Positions 48,701-61,430 are shown, counted from the stretch's first letter. The stretch: DNA of 64,000 nt from Volvox africanus (GCA_030268105.1 BSDZ01000019.1:1032001-1096000), one strand, 5' to 3'. A program made the numbers and translations. Notes: a model not told the origin generated them from the letters alone.

Positions 48701-51700
48701 GCAGTGGTGACGGCCATGCTAAACCGGGACCCCGCGAAACGGTAGGCGTTAAGGCTAGGGTTGTTGGGGGTCTAGGTTACCTGGGGTTCAAAGAAGATAA
48801 AATAGTCCCAGACTTTCAGCCTTCCCTGGAGTAATTTGTGGCTGATAATATGTCTTTTATTCCAAGAAAGGTATCCTGCCAATACAATGCACCCAGATGC
48901 TGGAGTAGGGGAGATAGAGCGGGTGCCAGGATTGGTGGGGGGAAGTTGTGAGCATTCATTTCAGGGGGTTAGGGGGTGCGAGTTGGGGGGTGGGGTGGGG
49001 TGGGTCCCGATGAGTGTATGTGTGAGTTAACGCACGACATTTGGGGAATCGGACAGAGGTATCGGCGCGTGTCAAAATCCGCCATCAGCACTGTAAGGTG
49101 TCGTGTATTCGCCTTCTCCGCCTTCTATCTAACACTCCACCTACCAGCCCTCACATACAGAACGAATGTGGGTGTCGTAATTGTGTGTGTTGGGGAGGGG
49201 GGGGGAAGGAGAGGAGAGGTTACGGACAGCACCCGGGGTTAAGTGGCTGCTGAAATTAGCTGGTGCACTTGGAGAGAAGCTGATGGTGGTCACAGGAGGG
49301 ATGAAGAGGGGGGAGGGGGAGAGGGGGAAAGGCTGTGCGTGTTTGTGCGCGAGCGTGAATGGATATGGGTGTGAAACCCACCTTGGCCTTCGCAATCACA
49401 GTCATCCCGAAAACTAGAAAACCCACGCCGCTTCATTTTCCCTTCATCCGCAGCGCCACCGCCGACGAGGTTCTGGCCATGCCGTGGCTGGGTCGTACGG
49501 CGGCATCCTGTACAGCAAGTACGACACCACTCCCAGGGGTGGTCTCAGATCGCATGCGCCGCTTTGCCCGCATGAACTCCTTTAAGAAGGAGGCGCGGCG
49601 GGTGGTGGCGGGCCTTATGCGGCCGGAGGAGGTGGCGGGGCTGGTGGCGCAGTTCAAATCGCTCGATGCCGATGGTGACGGGAAACTCAACGTGCAAGAG
49701 TTGCGGGTGCGGGAGGAGGGTGCGGGAGGTAGGGGGAGATGGTGATAGCGAGGAATGTTTTGTGGAATGAAGGGGGTGGGGAAGGGGGGCCTGGGTGGGG
49801 GAACCTGGCGGTGCCGGCGGAAATGCAAGAATCTCTCATTGACAGGAAGTTGTTGGGCAAGGGTGGGGGGAGAGGCAGGAAGGATTTCGAGATTTGGTCG
49901 GTTTGCGGAGGCAACGACGGTTGAGGGCTAAGTGGGAGGGGGGGAGAGGGGACACGAAGTTGCGGGGGGAGTGTGCAACGGGGGCGCATCATGTATGAAG
50001 TGAGATGGGGAAGGGGCTGGTCTGGCCGTCAGTCTGGTCAGCAGCTATGCAGGTTAAGGTCAAAACACCATGAGGTTTGGAGGTCAGCACGGCCCAAGAG
50101 GTTGTGGCCCCAAACATCCCATCACCATACGCCCCTTTGTCGCGGCCTGCGGTGGCTGTACGGATGAAATACATCCATGCAGGATGGCCTGGCGCGTCAG
50201 GAGTTGCACCCGAAGGGGGGGCTGGTGGCGGCGGGTGCGGAACCGGGGCGGGGGCCGGGGCCCTTGCGGGAGGATGAACTGAAGGAGCTGGTGGAGAGGT
50301 GAGTGTGCGGGTACGGGCACGGGATAAAGGTACGGACAAAGGTACGGACAAAGGTATGGGTACGGGTTCATGTCTGGGGTTGGTTCGTTTGGGATGGGAG
50401 GAAGCCGCGATTCCTTCCGCCTGTGCATATTGTGATGTATCGAATGGGGTGCATTTCGTAAGTTAGCGTTTTTTATTACGTCATGTTTGTTACTGTCTGT
50501 CCTTTTGAATAAATATTTTGGATTCAAGGGGCCCGACGCCGTTCTTTCATTTCGGTATATGTATATGCGGTATCTTGAGCAAATCCCTCTTTGCTAATCC
50601 TTAAAGTTCCTTTATTTCTTAATCCGATCTCTTATGTTTTTTTAGAGGTTCATACCGATGAAAGTATGTACTACAACTGTTAGGTAATGGGATGCTGGGT
50701 GTCGTTTATCTGTCTGTTCCGGATCCAAATCAAATCCGCCAGATCTGATCTCAATGGCGACGGACTTTTGGACCAATCCGAATTCCTTGGAGCAGCTCTG
50801 CCGACAGCAGCCATCGCCCGCCAGGCGCAACAAGCGCTCGCCGCTGTCACACTGGCGCGGCCTGGCAGCCGTGCCAACGGCGCTGCCGCCGCCGTCAATA
50901 ACCCCCTGGCGGCGGCGTTTGCGCACTTTGACGCCGACAGCTCGGGTTTCATCACGCCTGACGAATTGAGATCAGCTCTTGCGGCGCATCATCCGGAAAG
51001 CCAAGGACCGGACATTCGGGTACGTACGAAGCTAGGCGAAGAGGCGAACCCCCGGTGACATTCAGTTTTTTAAGGATGAGAATTGAAGCTGTGTTCCTCA
51101 CTGCGGCCGCTGTAAACCTGTATGCCGCCATCCCTGGTGCTGTACTGATGCCGTACTTGCCGTGTTATTCCCCTGATCCCCAGGCCCTCCTATCCCGGGT
51201 GGACCGTGACGCTGACGGCCGCATCAGCTACCCGGAGTTTGTTGACATGCTCGTCCAAGAAATTGATGACGAGGACGAGCCTGGAAGCGGCGGCGGCGGC
51301 GGCCGCAACGGGCCGACGGCCCGTGGGTCCGCCGCCACTCCTAAGATCCGTTCGGATTGCGGGGTGGCGGTGGCGGTTCCGGGTAGTCGTACGGCTGCAG
51401 GTGCGCAGAGGTTAAAGGCACTGGAGACTGGAGTGGGGCCTTATCCATCGGGCCGCGGTGGCGGTGGCGGCGGCGGCGGCGGCGGCCGTTCCGCTGCAGC
51501 CAAGCGACAGATGCAAGTACCGGCTGCTTGGGGCGTCGGCGGGCCAGTACCGCCGCCGCCGGTTCGGGGCGCCGCCAGAGGCGGCCGCAACGGCCAGAAC
51601 AACACCACGAGCTTCCGGTCAATGGGTGCCGCACCATCCGGCGGCAGCGGCGGTTTATCTTCGTTTGACTGGTACGACGAGTGTAACGGCCGCGCCGAGA

Positions 51701-53187
51701 CGTCTTGCGAGGGAGATGAAGGGGGAGGCTGGATGCACGGCAAGGCATCTGCCACCGCCACTGTAGCGGACGCGAAGATGTACGGAAGCAGCGTCAGTGA
51801 ATACCAATCGCAATCCCGACAGACACTGGGAGCACCCGCCGCCGCGCATGAGGGGCTGTACCGTGCGGCGGAGACGGCGGCGCTGACGCTGCTTGGCGGC
51901 GATCCTGGGGGAGAGTCCTCGCTTCTTGGGCAGATGGGTGTTGGGGTCCCCGCCGTCAGGTGCAGTGCACCGGGTTGGGCTCCCGCCGCCGCCGCCGCCG
52001 CCGCCGGCCCTGGATACACAGCGCACCGCCCGCAGCCGCTTACAATCCCGCCGCCGCCACCAGCAGCGTCCCGTAGAGCGCGCCGCCACTCAGCCGCGGA
52101 GGCTCTGGAGGACGGGTACGCGAACGGGTACGGGGAGTATAGTAGAGGCGGTGACGGAGGAGGCGCCGGCGGTAATGGCCGTGGCCGTAATGGTCGCTTC
52201 GGCAATGTAATGGAGCGTGTGGTTCGTGTCTCACGCATCTCGGAAGGCCAAACTGCATTAACCTTCAACCACCAGTATAACCACCATAAGACCCATAAAC
52301 AACCTCTACCGGTCAACGGTCCGCGTCAGCATGCGGCTATGTACCCGGGCAGTACGACCCAAACTCGAGGCGTTGGAGTCGGTCCCTCGCCCCTCGGAGG
52401 GCACCGTGGCCGCCATAAGCAGATGGTGTACGGCAATGAGGACAAGGCCTATCAACGCGGTCCGTGTCCCACAGCCGTACTACAAGGCCGTGGCAGGGTT
52501 GGCGGCGGCGGCGGCGGCGGTGTATCAGCGCCGGTCGACCACTTGGTTTCCCCCGTCTCGGACGCTGGTTGCGGGATTGGAGGCGGCAGCAGCCGCCAGC
52601 GCGGTGCTGCCGCCTTGCAACCGCGCGCTTTGGTCCCTGTGACGGCGGTTTCCGACTATCCCGCCGTTGGCCATTGTGGCGTCCATGGAGGTGGCGGCGG
52701 CGGCGGCGGCGGCCAATCGGGGCACGATAACCGACGTACACTTGAATATCCTGACCAGGCCCTTGCGATGCTGCATGGCGGCGGCGGCGGTGAGTGCGGC
52801 GGCGGCGCCGCCTCCGCCGCGTTTTCAAATGAGGCGGCTGCGGTGCTGCCGCCTGGGACATGTGAGGAGCAGTGCTATCCGGACTCCACGACTACTACAG
52901 CCCGCCATCGGCGATCCCTTGCCTCCGCACCGTCTGAAGTACGCCAAATTCCACACCAGCAGCAGCGGCAGCTGTCACCTTGCGTGGACTACCCGCCCGC
53001 TGCTGCAGGGTGCGACAAGCACAGTTACGGCAGCGATATGTATTCGGAGCCGTTGCCGTATTTTGGCAGCAATCTGCGCGGCAGCCAGCGGCAGCAATTG
53101 TCACCGGCGCCGCCGCCGGCGCCATGGAACGATGCTTCTCGGGGCGTCGGAAGAACCTCGCCGCGCGGTGATGGAATCGTTCTCTGA
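44157..53187 (+). CDS. Calcium-dependent protein kinase (CDPK) with enlarged N- and C-terminal extensions (about 1,548 residues)
   Basis: Eleven exons keep phase: 44157-45353, 45918-46121, 46496-46618, 47150-47360, 47794-47915, 48175-48234, 48644-48741, 49454-49706, 50201-50298, 50743-51019, 51184-53187. The start is ATG 44157: MGGCGSKG is a typical N-myristoylation site with a palmitoylatable Cys, implying membrane targeting. About 380 low-complexity residues with a long poly-Gly run precede the Ser/Thr kinase domain: [38 protein letters not shown] and DVWSAGVIL, all key residues present. The junction segment [13 protein letters not shown] resembles the autoinhibitory helix. Four complete 12-residue EF-hand loops follow ([48 protein letters not shown]). 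A Gly/Ala-rich tail of about 640 residues completes it; ordinary CDPKs are about 500-600 residues in total. Oddities are an insertion of about 45 residues between the catalytic loop and DFG, and a longer gap between the second and third EF-hands. Confidence 0.9.
45712..45742. repeat. TAG triplet microsatellite
   Basis: About ten TAG units lie in the first intron of the kinase gene, followed by an AT-rich tract to about 45880. They are not coding. Confidence 0.9.
46727..46845. repeat. CA/CATA/ACAG mixed microsatellite
   Basis: Runs of ACACATACATAC pass into repeated AAACAGAC units. They lie in the intron between the catalytic exons ending at 46618 and starting at 47150. Confidence 0.85.
47512..47580. 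repeat. GGGGA pentanucleotide array
   Basis: About thirteen GGGGA units stand on the coding strand inside the intron between the exon carrying DFG and the exon carrying the activation segment. G-runs at this density can form quadruplexes. Confidence 0.95.
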
Positions 53188-54518
53188 ATCAACGCTCCGA
53201 AACCAGTTCCCGCTACCACTTAAGGAAGAGGTGGGTGGATCCTGAGGCGATGAGCCGCCATAGAGATGGTGGCTCCGGACACGTCGTACCCAGTTAATTT
53301 GCGGATGCTTCCATTTCCCCCCGTCGTACTATTGTATTGCCTCGTCTTGATGATCGTGAAGACGGAGGGGAGGGAGGAAAGGAGGGGAGGAGGGGGATGT
53401 GAGTATGCGACGTGATCCTTGGCAGTAGGCTGGTGAACCTCTACTGCGTCGTCGCCATGGGATAAAGCCGTCATCAAGGGATCCTACCTGATGCATCACA
53501 GATATAGGGTTTCGGAGCAACAAAACCCAATAGTGTGGGGGGTTTTGGGTGCTCCAAAACCCTACACAGGAGCTCGCAAGATCCGCCAGGACGGAACTCT
53601 GCAAAACGGAGATTAAGCACATATGTGTACGGACGCCCTAAGCATGTCATCAGGGCGCGCTGAGAGAGTCCACCACGACGGATTCGATCAGTCTAAAGGC
53701 GCAGTGGGGAGAGGGGAGGAGGGGAGGAGGGGAGGGGAGTGGAGAGCGCAAAGCGTAGAGGGTAGAAAGTGAATGAGGGGAAGGGGAGGAGCACGTTGTA
53801 CGTGCCGTAGGGGACTGGGTTAGGGCCGTTAGGGTTAGTTGGGCTTTCACACGTCCCTGCCGAGGTGAGATGAGGTGAGGTGATGGTACGGCATGTACGG
53901 CAAATGCACGAGGTATTTCAGATCAGTGCGAATAAGAAATAGATGCAAATCTGCGAAGTCACAAGAGAGGAGCCTGGGCCCCGCTGACATCGCCCCGCTA
54001 GCCCGATGTTCCGTCATGGGAGGTTTTACACATAGTGCTTTGGGATCCTTAGCGGTTGGTTTCTTTGGTCCGTTCAAATTGAAATTCAGTTAAGGCATAG
54101 ATGTGTCGGTTAGTGGTTTTTTTTGCAGGGCAAATAGCGGACTTGGTCGTTGGTGGAGATCCCGTGTGCCGTACACGTGAATACACACAGCTTTGTGTGA
54201 TAATCGTTGCAGGACACTGTAGGCGCTGTAGGTACTGCTGAAATTATTCTGGCAGTACAGGGCGGTTTGGCGTCTAGGGGTAGTAATTCGTATATACACA
54301 CGTGCATCTGTTCGCTACCGCATGCCGTACATCAGGGAGGAAGGGGAGGTGGGCTCGGACCTCTAAGGAATCCTAAGGCGTGGTGTAGAATGTGGCGATA
54401 TTACCGTGTGGGTTTTGAAACCTCCCCCCGTCTTTTCCCGTCGTTCTTTGTCCACCTGTGCCATCTCCACCTCCCATCCCAACCGCCTTCCCCTGCTCGC
54501 ACCACCCGCCGGTGTCAG

Positions 54519-54750
54519 TCCTTCAGGATGTGTTGAGTCGGAAGGCTCACTTAAACGAATGTTGTCATGTACGACACGTATCGTACATATAATATTCGCG
54601 TGACTGTGTAAATGTGCAATATATTTTTTGTCAGACAAGACGGAAGCTGAGCTCGGCGTCCGGCCCTTCCACAAGGGCCTTGCGGTTACCATGGGCCCTG
54701 CGGATGTCGATTTTGGTCAGGCGGCGCACGAGATGCCACTAAGCCGATAA
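54519..54750 (+). CDS. Possible 3' exons of the kinase gene (or of another plus-strand gene)
   Basis: 54635-54750 follows the acceptor TATTTTTTGTCAG and reads DKTEAELGVRPFHKG through to TAA at 54748-54750, with third positions typical of the local genes. Its entry phase matches a donor at the end of the kinase tail (after 53167, GTGATG), which would replace the last seven residues of the tail. A second piece at 54519 follows a long pyrimidine tract and reads VLQDVLSRKAHLNE, but no good donor joins it in phase to the last piece. Either could be chance. Confidence 0.25.
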
Positions 54751-55071
54751 ATATATTTATCCGGTTTGGCGGTTTTCGGTTACTTCGTTGGCGGTTGATC
54801 AAAGGTGATAAGATATGCCTGATGTGGCCAAGCGGGAACTAATAGGGCCCTATGGCTACTGTCGAAGTGGGATGTGGAGAGAATGACAGCGATGTGTGTC
54901 ACACCCAAGGAGGGTGTGAGACGCTGCCTGACTTGGCACGTGATGTCGTACATTATATGTCGTACATCGTCGGATGTAGGCCCCTCGGTGTGCGGGGAGG
55001 GCGAATGCTCTCAGGCGGCGGATGAGGGCACAGGGACACCTGCACACACATACACATACACATACACATGC

Positions 55072-55315
55072 CGACCAGGAGTGAAGTTGAGTGAGGCCGC
55101 TGTTGATCCGGCAGATTCCACTACTGGATGCTGGCGGTGGGTGCTGAACCACCTACCTACCGGAACATCACTGGTTTCGGAGCAGTCAACTAATCCCTAG
55201 GGGGAACGATGAGGGTGCCCCGACATACAGGCAGGGGAAGGCAGGGACTACTGCCAGGTAGTAGTGGCCACCCATGGGGTAAGAAAAGCCCCCCTATCCC
55301 CATACACATACACAT
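55072..55315 (+). repeat. Dispersed repeat, copy B with CATACA tail
   Basis: The second copy of the repeat at 43037-43245, same orientation. It ends in CCCCTATCCC followed by a run of CATACA units. Such a tail, like that on the local LINE, suggests a retroposed non-autonomous element, but I see no clear tRNA-like promoter boxes. Confidence 0.7.
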
Positions 55316-56180
55316 ACACACACGCGTGATGCGTCGGTGGTGTGATGTCACACCGCATGTAGGCATAAGGCCCATGTCGTCCAAACCGTGCGGCATCTGC
55401 TCTGCTTTACACCAGGCCGTGCCACAACCGCGCACTGACCCTCGGTCTCATTCATTCGGTGCATCATGGAATAAAAGTACGGAAGCCGTGCATTTGTACG
55501 TCCATCCACTCATCCATCCATCTGCCACCCCACTCAGCCACCCAGTCAGTCACCCATGGATGTACGGATGTACGGCTCCGATGACTGGTTGTCGATGAAT
55601 AAACTTTGCTAGTCTGCTGTGCTGTGCTGTCCTGTGTTGTGTACGGGTGCCATGCAATCGTACCCCACACGACATGAGGGCCGCATTACGATGCAGTACA
55701 GGAGGTTCCAGTTTTGTACGTAGATGTAGAAGCATGACTGGTTGTGTGATGAGGTAAAAAGCTCAAGAACACAAATAAGGTGTTTAACCTCTCTCTTTGT
55801 GTCGCATGTATCAGTCTGTCTTATCTGTCTATCTGCATGCACGAACGTACGCATTAAGGGTGCGCGCGCCCGTTGGCGTCAAGGTATGCTGAGCTCTGCT
55901 CCTGCATCTTGTAATAGCGGTTAGTGGTGGTTGATGATGGTTAGAGATCATGGTGCGCCACGGACCCCAGGACGGCAGACTCGCTGCCCGCTGCCAGGCG
56001 TGTTTGCCGCTTTGTACGTAACGACTAGGATGAGGATCAGGATCAGGATGAGGATGGCGAGAGCGCTGGGAGAGGAAGGGCGGTGTAGGAGCGGCAGGTG
56101 CTGTTCCCCCCCATCCAAGTCGGTGAGCGGGCAGTGGAGAGGACCTTTGGTGCTCTTGTTTGTTTCGATGTTGTGGATCA

Positions 56181-56360
56181 AGGCGTCCGCATCGGCGTCG
56201 GCGTCCACATCGGCGTCGGCGTCCGCATCGGCGTCCGCGTCCACATCGGCGTCGGCGTCTGCATCGGCGTCCGCGTCCGCATCGGTGTCGGCGTCCGCAT
56301 CAGCGTCGGCGTCCGCATCGGCGTCCGCATTAGGGTCGGCGTCAGCATTGGCGTCGGCTG
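56181..56360. repeat. GGCGTC/CGCATC hexamer minisatellite
   Basis: Alternating six-base units (GGCGTC, CGCATC, CACATC) run for about 180 bases. They create an artificial Ser-Ala or Asp-Ala frame on the two strands, which is not treated as a gene. Confidence 0.9.
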
Positions 56361-57631
56361 GTCATAAGGTTAAGGAAGCCACCGCCTCTTGGACTCTCAG
56401 ATCAGCTGGAGGGGAAAAGACCTGGGATACGATACAATGGAGGTTGGGCTGCCAACTGCTAACGACCAACTCCAAACAGACAAATACCATGTGCGGACTT
56501 TCCGAAGTGGTGTTCGGCCGATGCTGTTTGTACCTAAATTGTGACTGTATGGAATGAATTTTGGTGGTATTGCCGTACGTAAGACTCGCCATCTCAGTCT
56601 CGCCATCGAGTTTCGACCACCAGCCGTTATGATTCATGGGATTCGATTCCATTCCAATCCATGATTCTGATAACGGATAACGGATGTGAGATTGGGTACT
56701 GCTTAACTTCAATGGTAATGATGAAGTGATGGTAATGATGGCGGTTAGGATTTTTAACGTTTTCGAAACTGCCTCCGGTTCCTGGGAAATCTGCGTCGTG
56801 TAAATCTGCCGTTGACTTCCTGAGGGAATCTCCCGGACAGCCGGACACGGAGACCACCAGTACACCAGTCCCGGGTACGGGAGATGGATGGATTGGGACA
56901 GATAGGGACACGTGCGGGACTGAAGACCGGAAGGAGAATTGCAAGCGACGGACCATCGACGTCTGGATGGCGGCCTTCGTCCTTTGCACGTTGGGGCATG
57001 TAATGGCATGTAATGGCAATAATTGAGATTGTCTGGCGCTGTGTTCAAAGCCATATGGAATGGCGTCCAGAGGTATTACATTTCTTGCGGATTGAGTACG
57101 ACAGTATGGCAAACGTCATGAATTTAAGGACGTGACAGCATTCATCAGCCTAGTTTTGGCTCACTTCATGCTGGTTCAAATCAAGAGCAGCTTTCCTTTC
57201 AGTGCTGTATATGTCGTTAAAGAGCTGCCACTCCGGTAGCCCATGGACATGTATTGCATGACACGTAAGAGTCTCAGGAGGGACGGAGGAGTGATACACG
57301 CAGGTTTGCGTTGGTGCGTACGGCAAGTCGTTATGTTCCTGGGACGTTATCTATCAGTGAACACTGTTTTTCCTAGTACACTTGCCGTATTTGTAGTATG
57401 TCCGCGTTGAAACTAAAGCTTGTGGATGTGCATAAAACACTTCTTCTATTTGAGGTGCTAGATGGAGTTGATTTGGGACAGCCCGCTGAAAGCAAGCGCC
57501 TCAAAGGCCTTATGTTCATGGTGGTAACTGGTTCACATCCTCCTCAGCATATATCTGTAAGGGTTACAGGGTGGTGGTGGTAGTCCCCAGCAACGCGCGA
57601 TTCACCAACCTCGGTGGGTGGGGGAGCCCTA

Positions 57632-57677
57632 CCCTGCCCTGCCCTGCCCTGCCCTGCCCTGCCCTGCCCTGCCCTGC
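57632..57677. repeat. CCCTG pentanucleotide array
   Basis: Nine perfect tandem CCCTG units in a non-coding interval. Confidence 0.95.
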
Positions 57678-58139
57678 TTCTCCCTTCTAAAAGGATAGGT
57701 AGATAAGTGTCCTCATCCAGTCGCCACCACAATCGACGTCCATCAACATATATCAGTCGGGTCCAGCGCTCACTAGTTTAACCATTCTTCCTAAGCTCCT
57801 ATCAGATGAGTATGTCTGCATGTATGTATGTATTATTATTACATTACTCCGGCGGAAGCCTGGCGTGTGTTAAGGGGGAGACGGCGCTGAGGGGGTACAC
57901 TTCACGGACTCCCTATACTCCATATCTCCACCGCTATCCCGGTTGATCGTCCATCTTCTTCGATCAACGTTGAACCATTATCGCTGGCCACACGCCACAC
58001 TCTCGCTGTGGGACACGACCCGTTCTTGCATCTTGCCAGAGTCGGGTGCTCCTGTACATATACACCAGGCCTCCTGAAATCTGCACCACCCATGTCACGC
58101 ACTACCACATGGCACCCTGTGCTTGCGGCACCCTTTGCA

Positions 58140-61100
58140 TGTGTGTATGTATGGGTGTTACACTGTGGGCGACTTGCCCTCCAAAGACGAGCACTGGGGG
58201 TCCTGACCGGACCGAGCCACAGGGCAGGGGAGGAGCACGTGGCTTTGTCTGTCTGTCCTGCCACGTGCTCCCCCTCTCACTCGGGCCAGCAAGACCTCAG
58301 AGGCTCTCGCCTGGCCACCTACAGAGCACTGAGGAGCACCAAGATACCACAGAAGGAACTAACGGAAAACGGGGGACGACGAGCTGCTGAAAAGGATGGG
58401 GAACCCTCTCCTCTAAACCGAAACTGACCTGGCAAGAGCCTGACAGACACACACAGATCCCCTCAGAGGAGAAACACCAGCAGGAAAGCACCCTCTTACA
58501 CAGCCGAGCCGGAAAAACCCAACAAGGGGTGGAGGGGGGGATGACAAGCCAAACTGGCGCCCCCCTAGAAAGCCTTCCGGTCCCACCCAAAGCTGGCCCC
58601 GCAAACTCCTGCACTGCACAAGAAGGAAGAACCTCTCTCGCTGACCCCTCGAAAAACCCTAAGGACCTGAAGCCTGGACACAGGAACCTCTAGCCACGAA
58701 AGCCTCCACCCTCTCCCTTCCCCTCCTCAAGAACTAGACCGTCCTCCCCTTGTCTCTACCTCCCTGACTCTCCCCCGCTTTCCTCCCACAGAACCTCCTC
58801 CTCAAAACTCCTGCCTTAAAGCCCCTGCTCTGTTCTTGCTGCTCCATGTCCGGTGATGTCAACCGGAACTGCACACCGCATTTGCGTGCCAACTATGGCT
58901 AGGATGGGATATTGTGGTCCCACCTGATCCCAGCCATAGTGAGGTATTCCCAACGCTGCAAAAGACTGCAAGCGTGCCCAAAAGTCGGGAACTGTACGGG
59001 CCCGTGCACGGTCCAGGGGTGAGGCTGCTGTTTGTGTTGGAGTGTCCATTGCTGGCTGTGTCGTAGAGATGATTGGGGAACGGTTGAAGAAGTCAGTAAT
59101 AGCCTGTTGACGGGGTCCCTGCTCTGCTGTGTGGGTCTGTTGTTGCTGCTGCCGCCCGTGGGTAGAAGGCCCCTGTGGCCTGTGTTCCCTGGTTGCCGCC
59201 CGGAGACAGTGCCTGCCATATTCCAAAGAAGATAAAGCAGCCATGGCTATCACGTCCCAAGGGGCCTGCTGGCAACCGGGAGGTGCTTGGACAAGCCATA
59301 GCTGTTGCCTGGTCATGCCCCCTTCAATAGTGGCTGATGACGGCAATGGCAGATGCCTGTCAATGTGTCAGTATCACCTCCATAGCTCCCACACCCACAT
59401 GCTTTGATGGGCACCCTGGAAAGATGTGTGTTGCCAGGCATGGGTATCCCATCGACCACCAAACGCCACAGCGTCTCTTTGTTTTTATTTTCCCACTGCT
59501 GTCCACAGCCTGTCTAGGGTTGCCTGAAAGCGCTGGAGGTCAGTGACAGGACAGGGAGGAGTTGGTCCGTCTGTTGGCATCCCTTGCGCCTCCTGCACAA
59601 AAGCTGACAACAGCTCCAATCGCTCCTCCGCTGTTGAAACCCCTTGCAGCTGAGTAGCTTGGCTTACCGTGAGGTTGTAGAGAGGCACTATACCTGAGTC
59701 CCCTGGCCATCTCCATCCCAAACGCCTGACGATCATGGCCATCACTGTGGTGCGGTCTGGTGGTGCTGGCATCTGCTGCTGCATTCTGTCCTCCACCCTG
59801 TCCGGCTGTTTGTGTTGTAAGCGGTTGGCTACCTCCCGTGCTGCTGCTATCCATGCTGGGCTGATATCGTTGCATAAAACCGAGAGAGCCATATGGGTAG
59901 ACTCCTTGTCTCGCAGTTGGGTGGGGCTAGCTGAGGGGTCTAGAAACTGTTGGGTCCAGTCTAGCCAGTTCATGCACGGAGGGAGGGGTATTTGACCATG
60001 CTCCAGCATGTCGTACACCCTTCCCAGGTCCCCAACTGGGAGCAATTTTCTGCATGAAGCCATCAGTGGGTGGCGTGTTTCCAGGCCTGAGCGGTGGTTG
60101 TTACCATTGATACTTCCCCCATTATCCGAGTTGTTGGGCAGCAAAGGATTTTCCCAGAGAGCAGCCGCCCAGCACCAGTCTCCAGGGGCTAAAGGTGGGT
60201 TGCTGACATCTTCTAGTGGTGGGAGGTGCCCTAAGGCCCCTACAATCCGGCTGATCTCCTCAGGCAAGGTCTCTCCACCCAGCCAGGGCCCAGTTGCCTG
60301 GGCAGTGGTAAGGGCCCAAGGTTTAAAGGCCGGATGGGTGATCTCCAGGTAGGTGGCCAGGGTCCGGATCCAGGGGTGGAGACTTCGATCATTACCACGA
60401 GTAACAGGCTCTTCCTCCTCTTCTTCAGCAGTTGTATTCATCGCCGTGTCCATAAGCGTTACCCTCTCTCCCTCACTCCTGGCCATCAGGGCTCCTCGGA
60501 TGAAACGCACTGCCCACATGGCTTGCCTTGCCTGGATGTGTTGCCTGAGGGGTAGTAGGCCAAAACCACCAGTTGATGGGTGTCCCACCAAGAGTCTGCT
60601 AGGCACTCCAGTGAGGTGCTGGCCCGGATCTTCTGGGCCCTGTTGCCGATCTACAAGGCGAGCAGCTAAGCGTTCAATGTAGGTCAGAGTGGTATCTGGG
60701 GTGATCCACCATGCTTCATATGCCAAGTGACTGTTTGCAGGCAATAGCTTGAGACTGCCGCAGCCCGACCAAAGGCAGAGAGCGGATAATGGGCTAGGCG
60801 TTGCATCCTCTTGTAGGCCAGTGCTAGCATCTCAGGCCAGTCTGGTTGGGACGGCTGCAGTTGGTTGTCCATTGGCAAGTTAAGGGCTGTCGCAGTGGTG
60901 ACCACCTTCAGGCCATTGATTGCGCGGTGTGCTTCCCTGACGGTGGTCGTCCACAACCCCTATGGGTAGGAGTTCCATCTTATCCAGGTTCAGGCGTTGA
61001 CCTGATGCCCGGGCAAAAGTTTCCATGGCTTCAAGGAAGGCTGGCACGGATTCCTCTCCTTCAAGGGCCACTTCTGCATCGTCAGCAAACTGACAGGCTG

Positions 61101-61430
61101 TGACCCTGTCTTCATCTGAAGGCAATAGGCGGAGGCCTATCTCTTGGCTCTTTAGTTAGCTGAACAAGGCCTGGGCAACAAAGAGATGCAGCAGGGGTGC
61201 TAGGGGGCAACCCTGTCTTACCCCTGCTTCCATTTTAACAAGCCTGGATTTGAAACCGTCCATCATGGCTCTTGTCCGCGTGTTGCTAAGCAATAACTGG
61301 GTCCAACTGCAAAGCTGTGGGCCTGCTCCCATCGCCCCCATCGCCCCCATCAGGAAGTTGCGGTCCACTGTGTCATAAGCTTTCGCAAAGTCCAGGAAGG
61401 CCAGCAGACCTCCAAAGCCCCAAACTCATC
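58140..61430 (-). mobile_element. Decayed, 5'-truncated L1-type LINE (reverse transcriptase)
   Basis: In minus-strand order: LAFLDFAKAYDTVDR (about 61.41 kb), GVRQGCPLAPLL, the active-site motif QFADDAEVAL, RLNLDKMELLPIG, then a 419-codon open stretch (60744-59485) of the post-RT region, and finally a CGCG-type zinc-binding motif near 59.4 kb. An in-frame TAA at 61156-61158 replaces a residue just after the LFVAQALFS segment, and at least three frame shifts break the frame. The endonuclease and ORF1 are absent, so the copy is 5'-truncated, as is usual for LINE insertions. Its 3' end is placed near 58140, where TGTAACACCCATACATACACA gives a CATA-like tail. It is inactive. Confidence 0.85.

Larger units (their letters stand above)
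53188..58139. other. Long 3' flank of the kinase gene, repeats and no confident gene
   Basis: No TGTAA occurs within 1.4 kb of the kinase stop; the first is at 54607-54611 and the next at 55910-55914. Two short exon-like pieces at 54.5-54.75 kb are listed separately. The rest holds microsatellites, repeat copy B and open frames of poor codon bias (for example a 230-codon minus-strand frame at 56362-57054) with no motif. An 11-base direct repeat, ATGTCGTACAT, occurs twice around 54943-54967. Confidence 0.4.

Noticed and set aside
54567..54589. Inverted repeat ATGTACGA...TCGTACAT as a regulatory site
   Set aside because: GTAC-rich words are common throughout this window, so the match may be chance.
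55931..56557. 208-codon plus-strand frame rich in Ser-Ala
   Set aside because: It is produced by the hexamer minisatellite at 56181-56360.
56362..57054. 230-codon minus-strand frame
   Set aside because: Codon use and residue composition are unlike the local genes; there is no motif, no splice sites and no poly(A) signal.
57398..57583. Short plus-strand frame (MSALKLKLVDVHKTL) with a TGTAA nearby
   Set aside because: AT-rich third positions, no upstream exon and no recognisable domain; left unannotated.
58816..59346. Separate 176-codon minus-strand gene
   Set aside because: It continues the 3' coding part of the LINE after a frame shift and is not independent.
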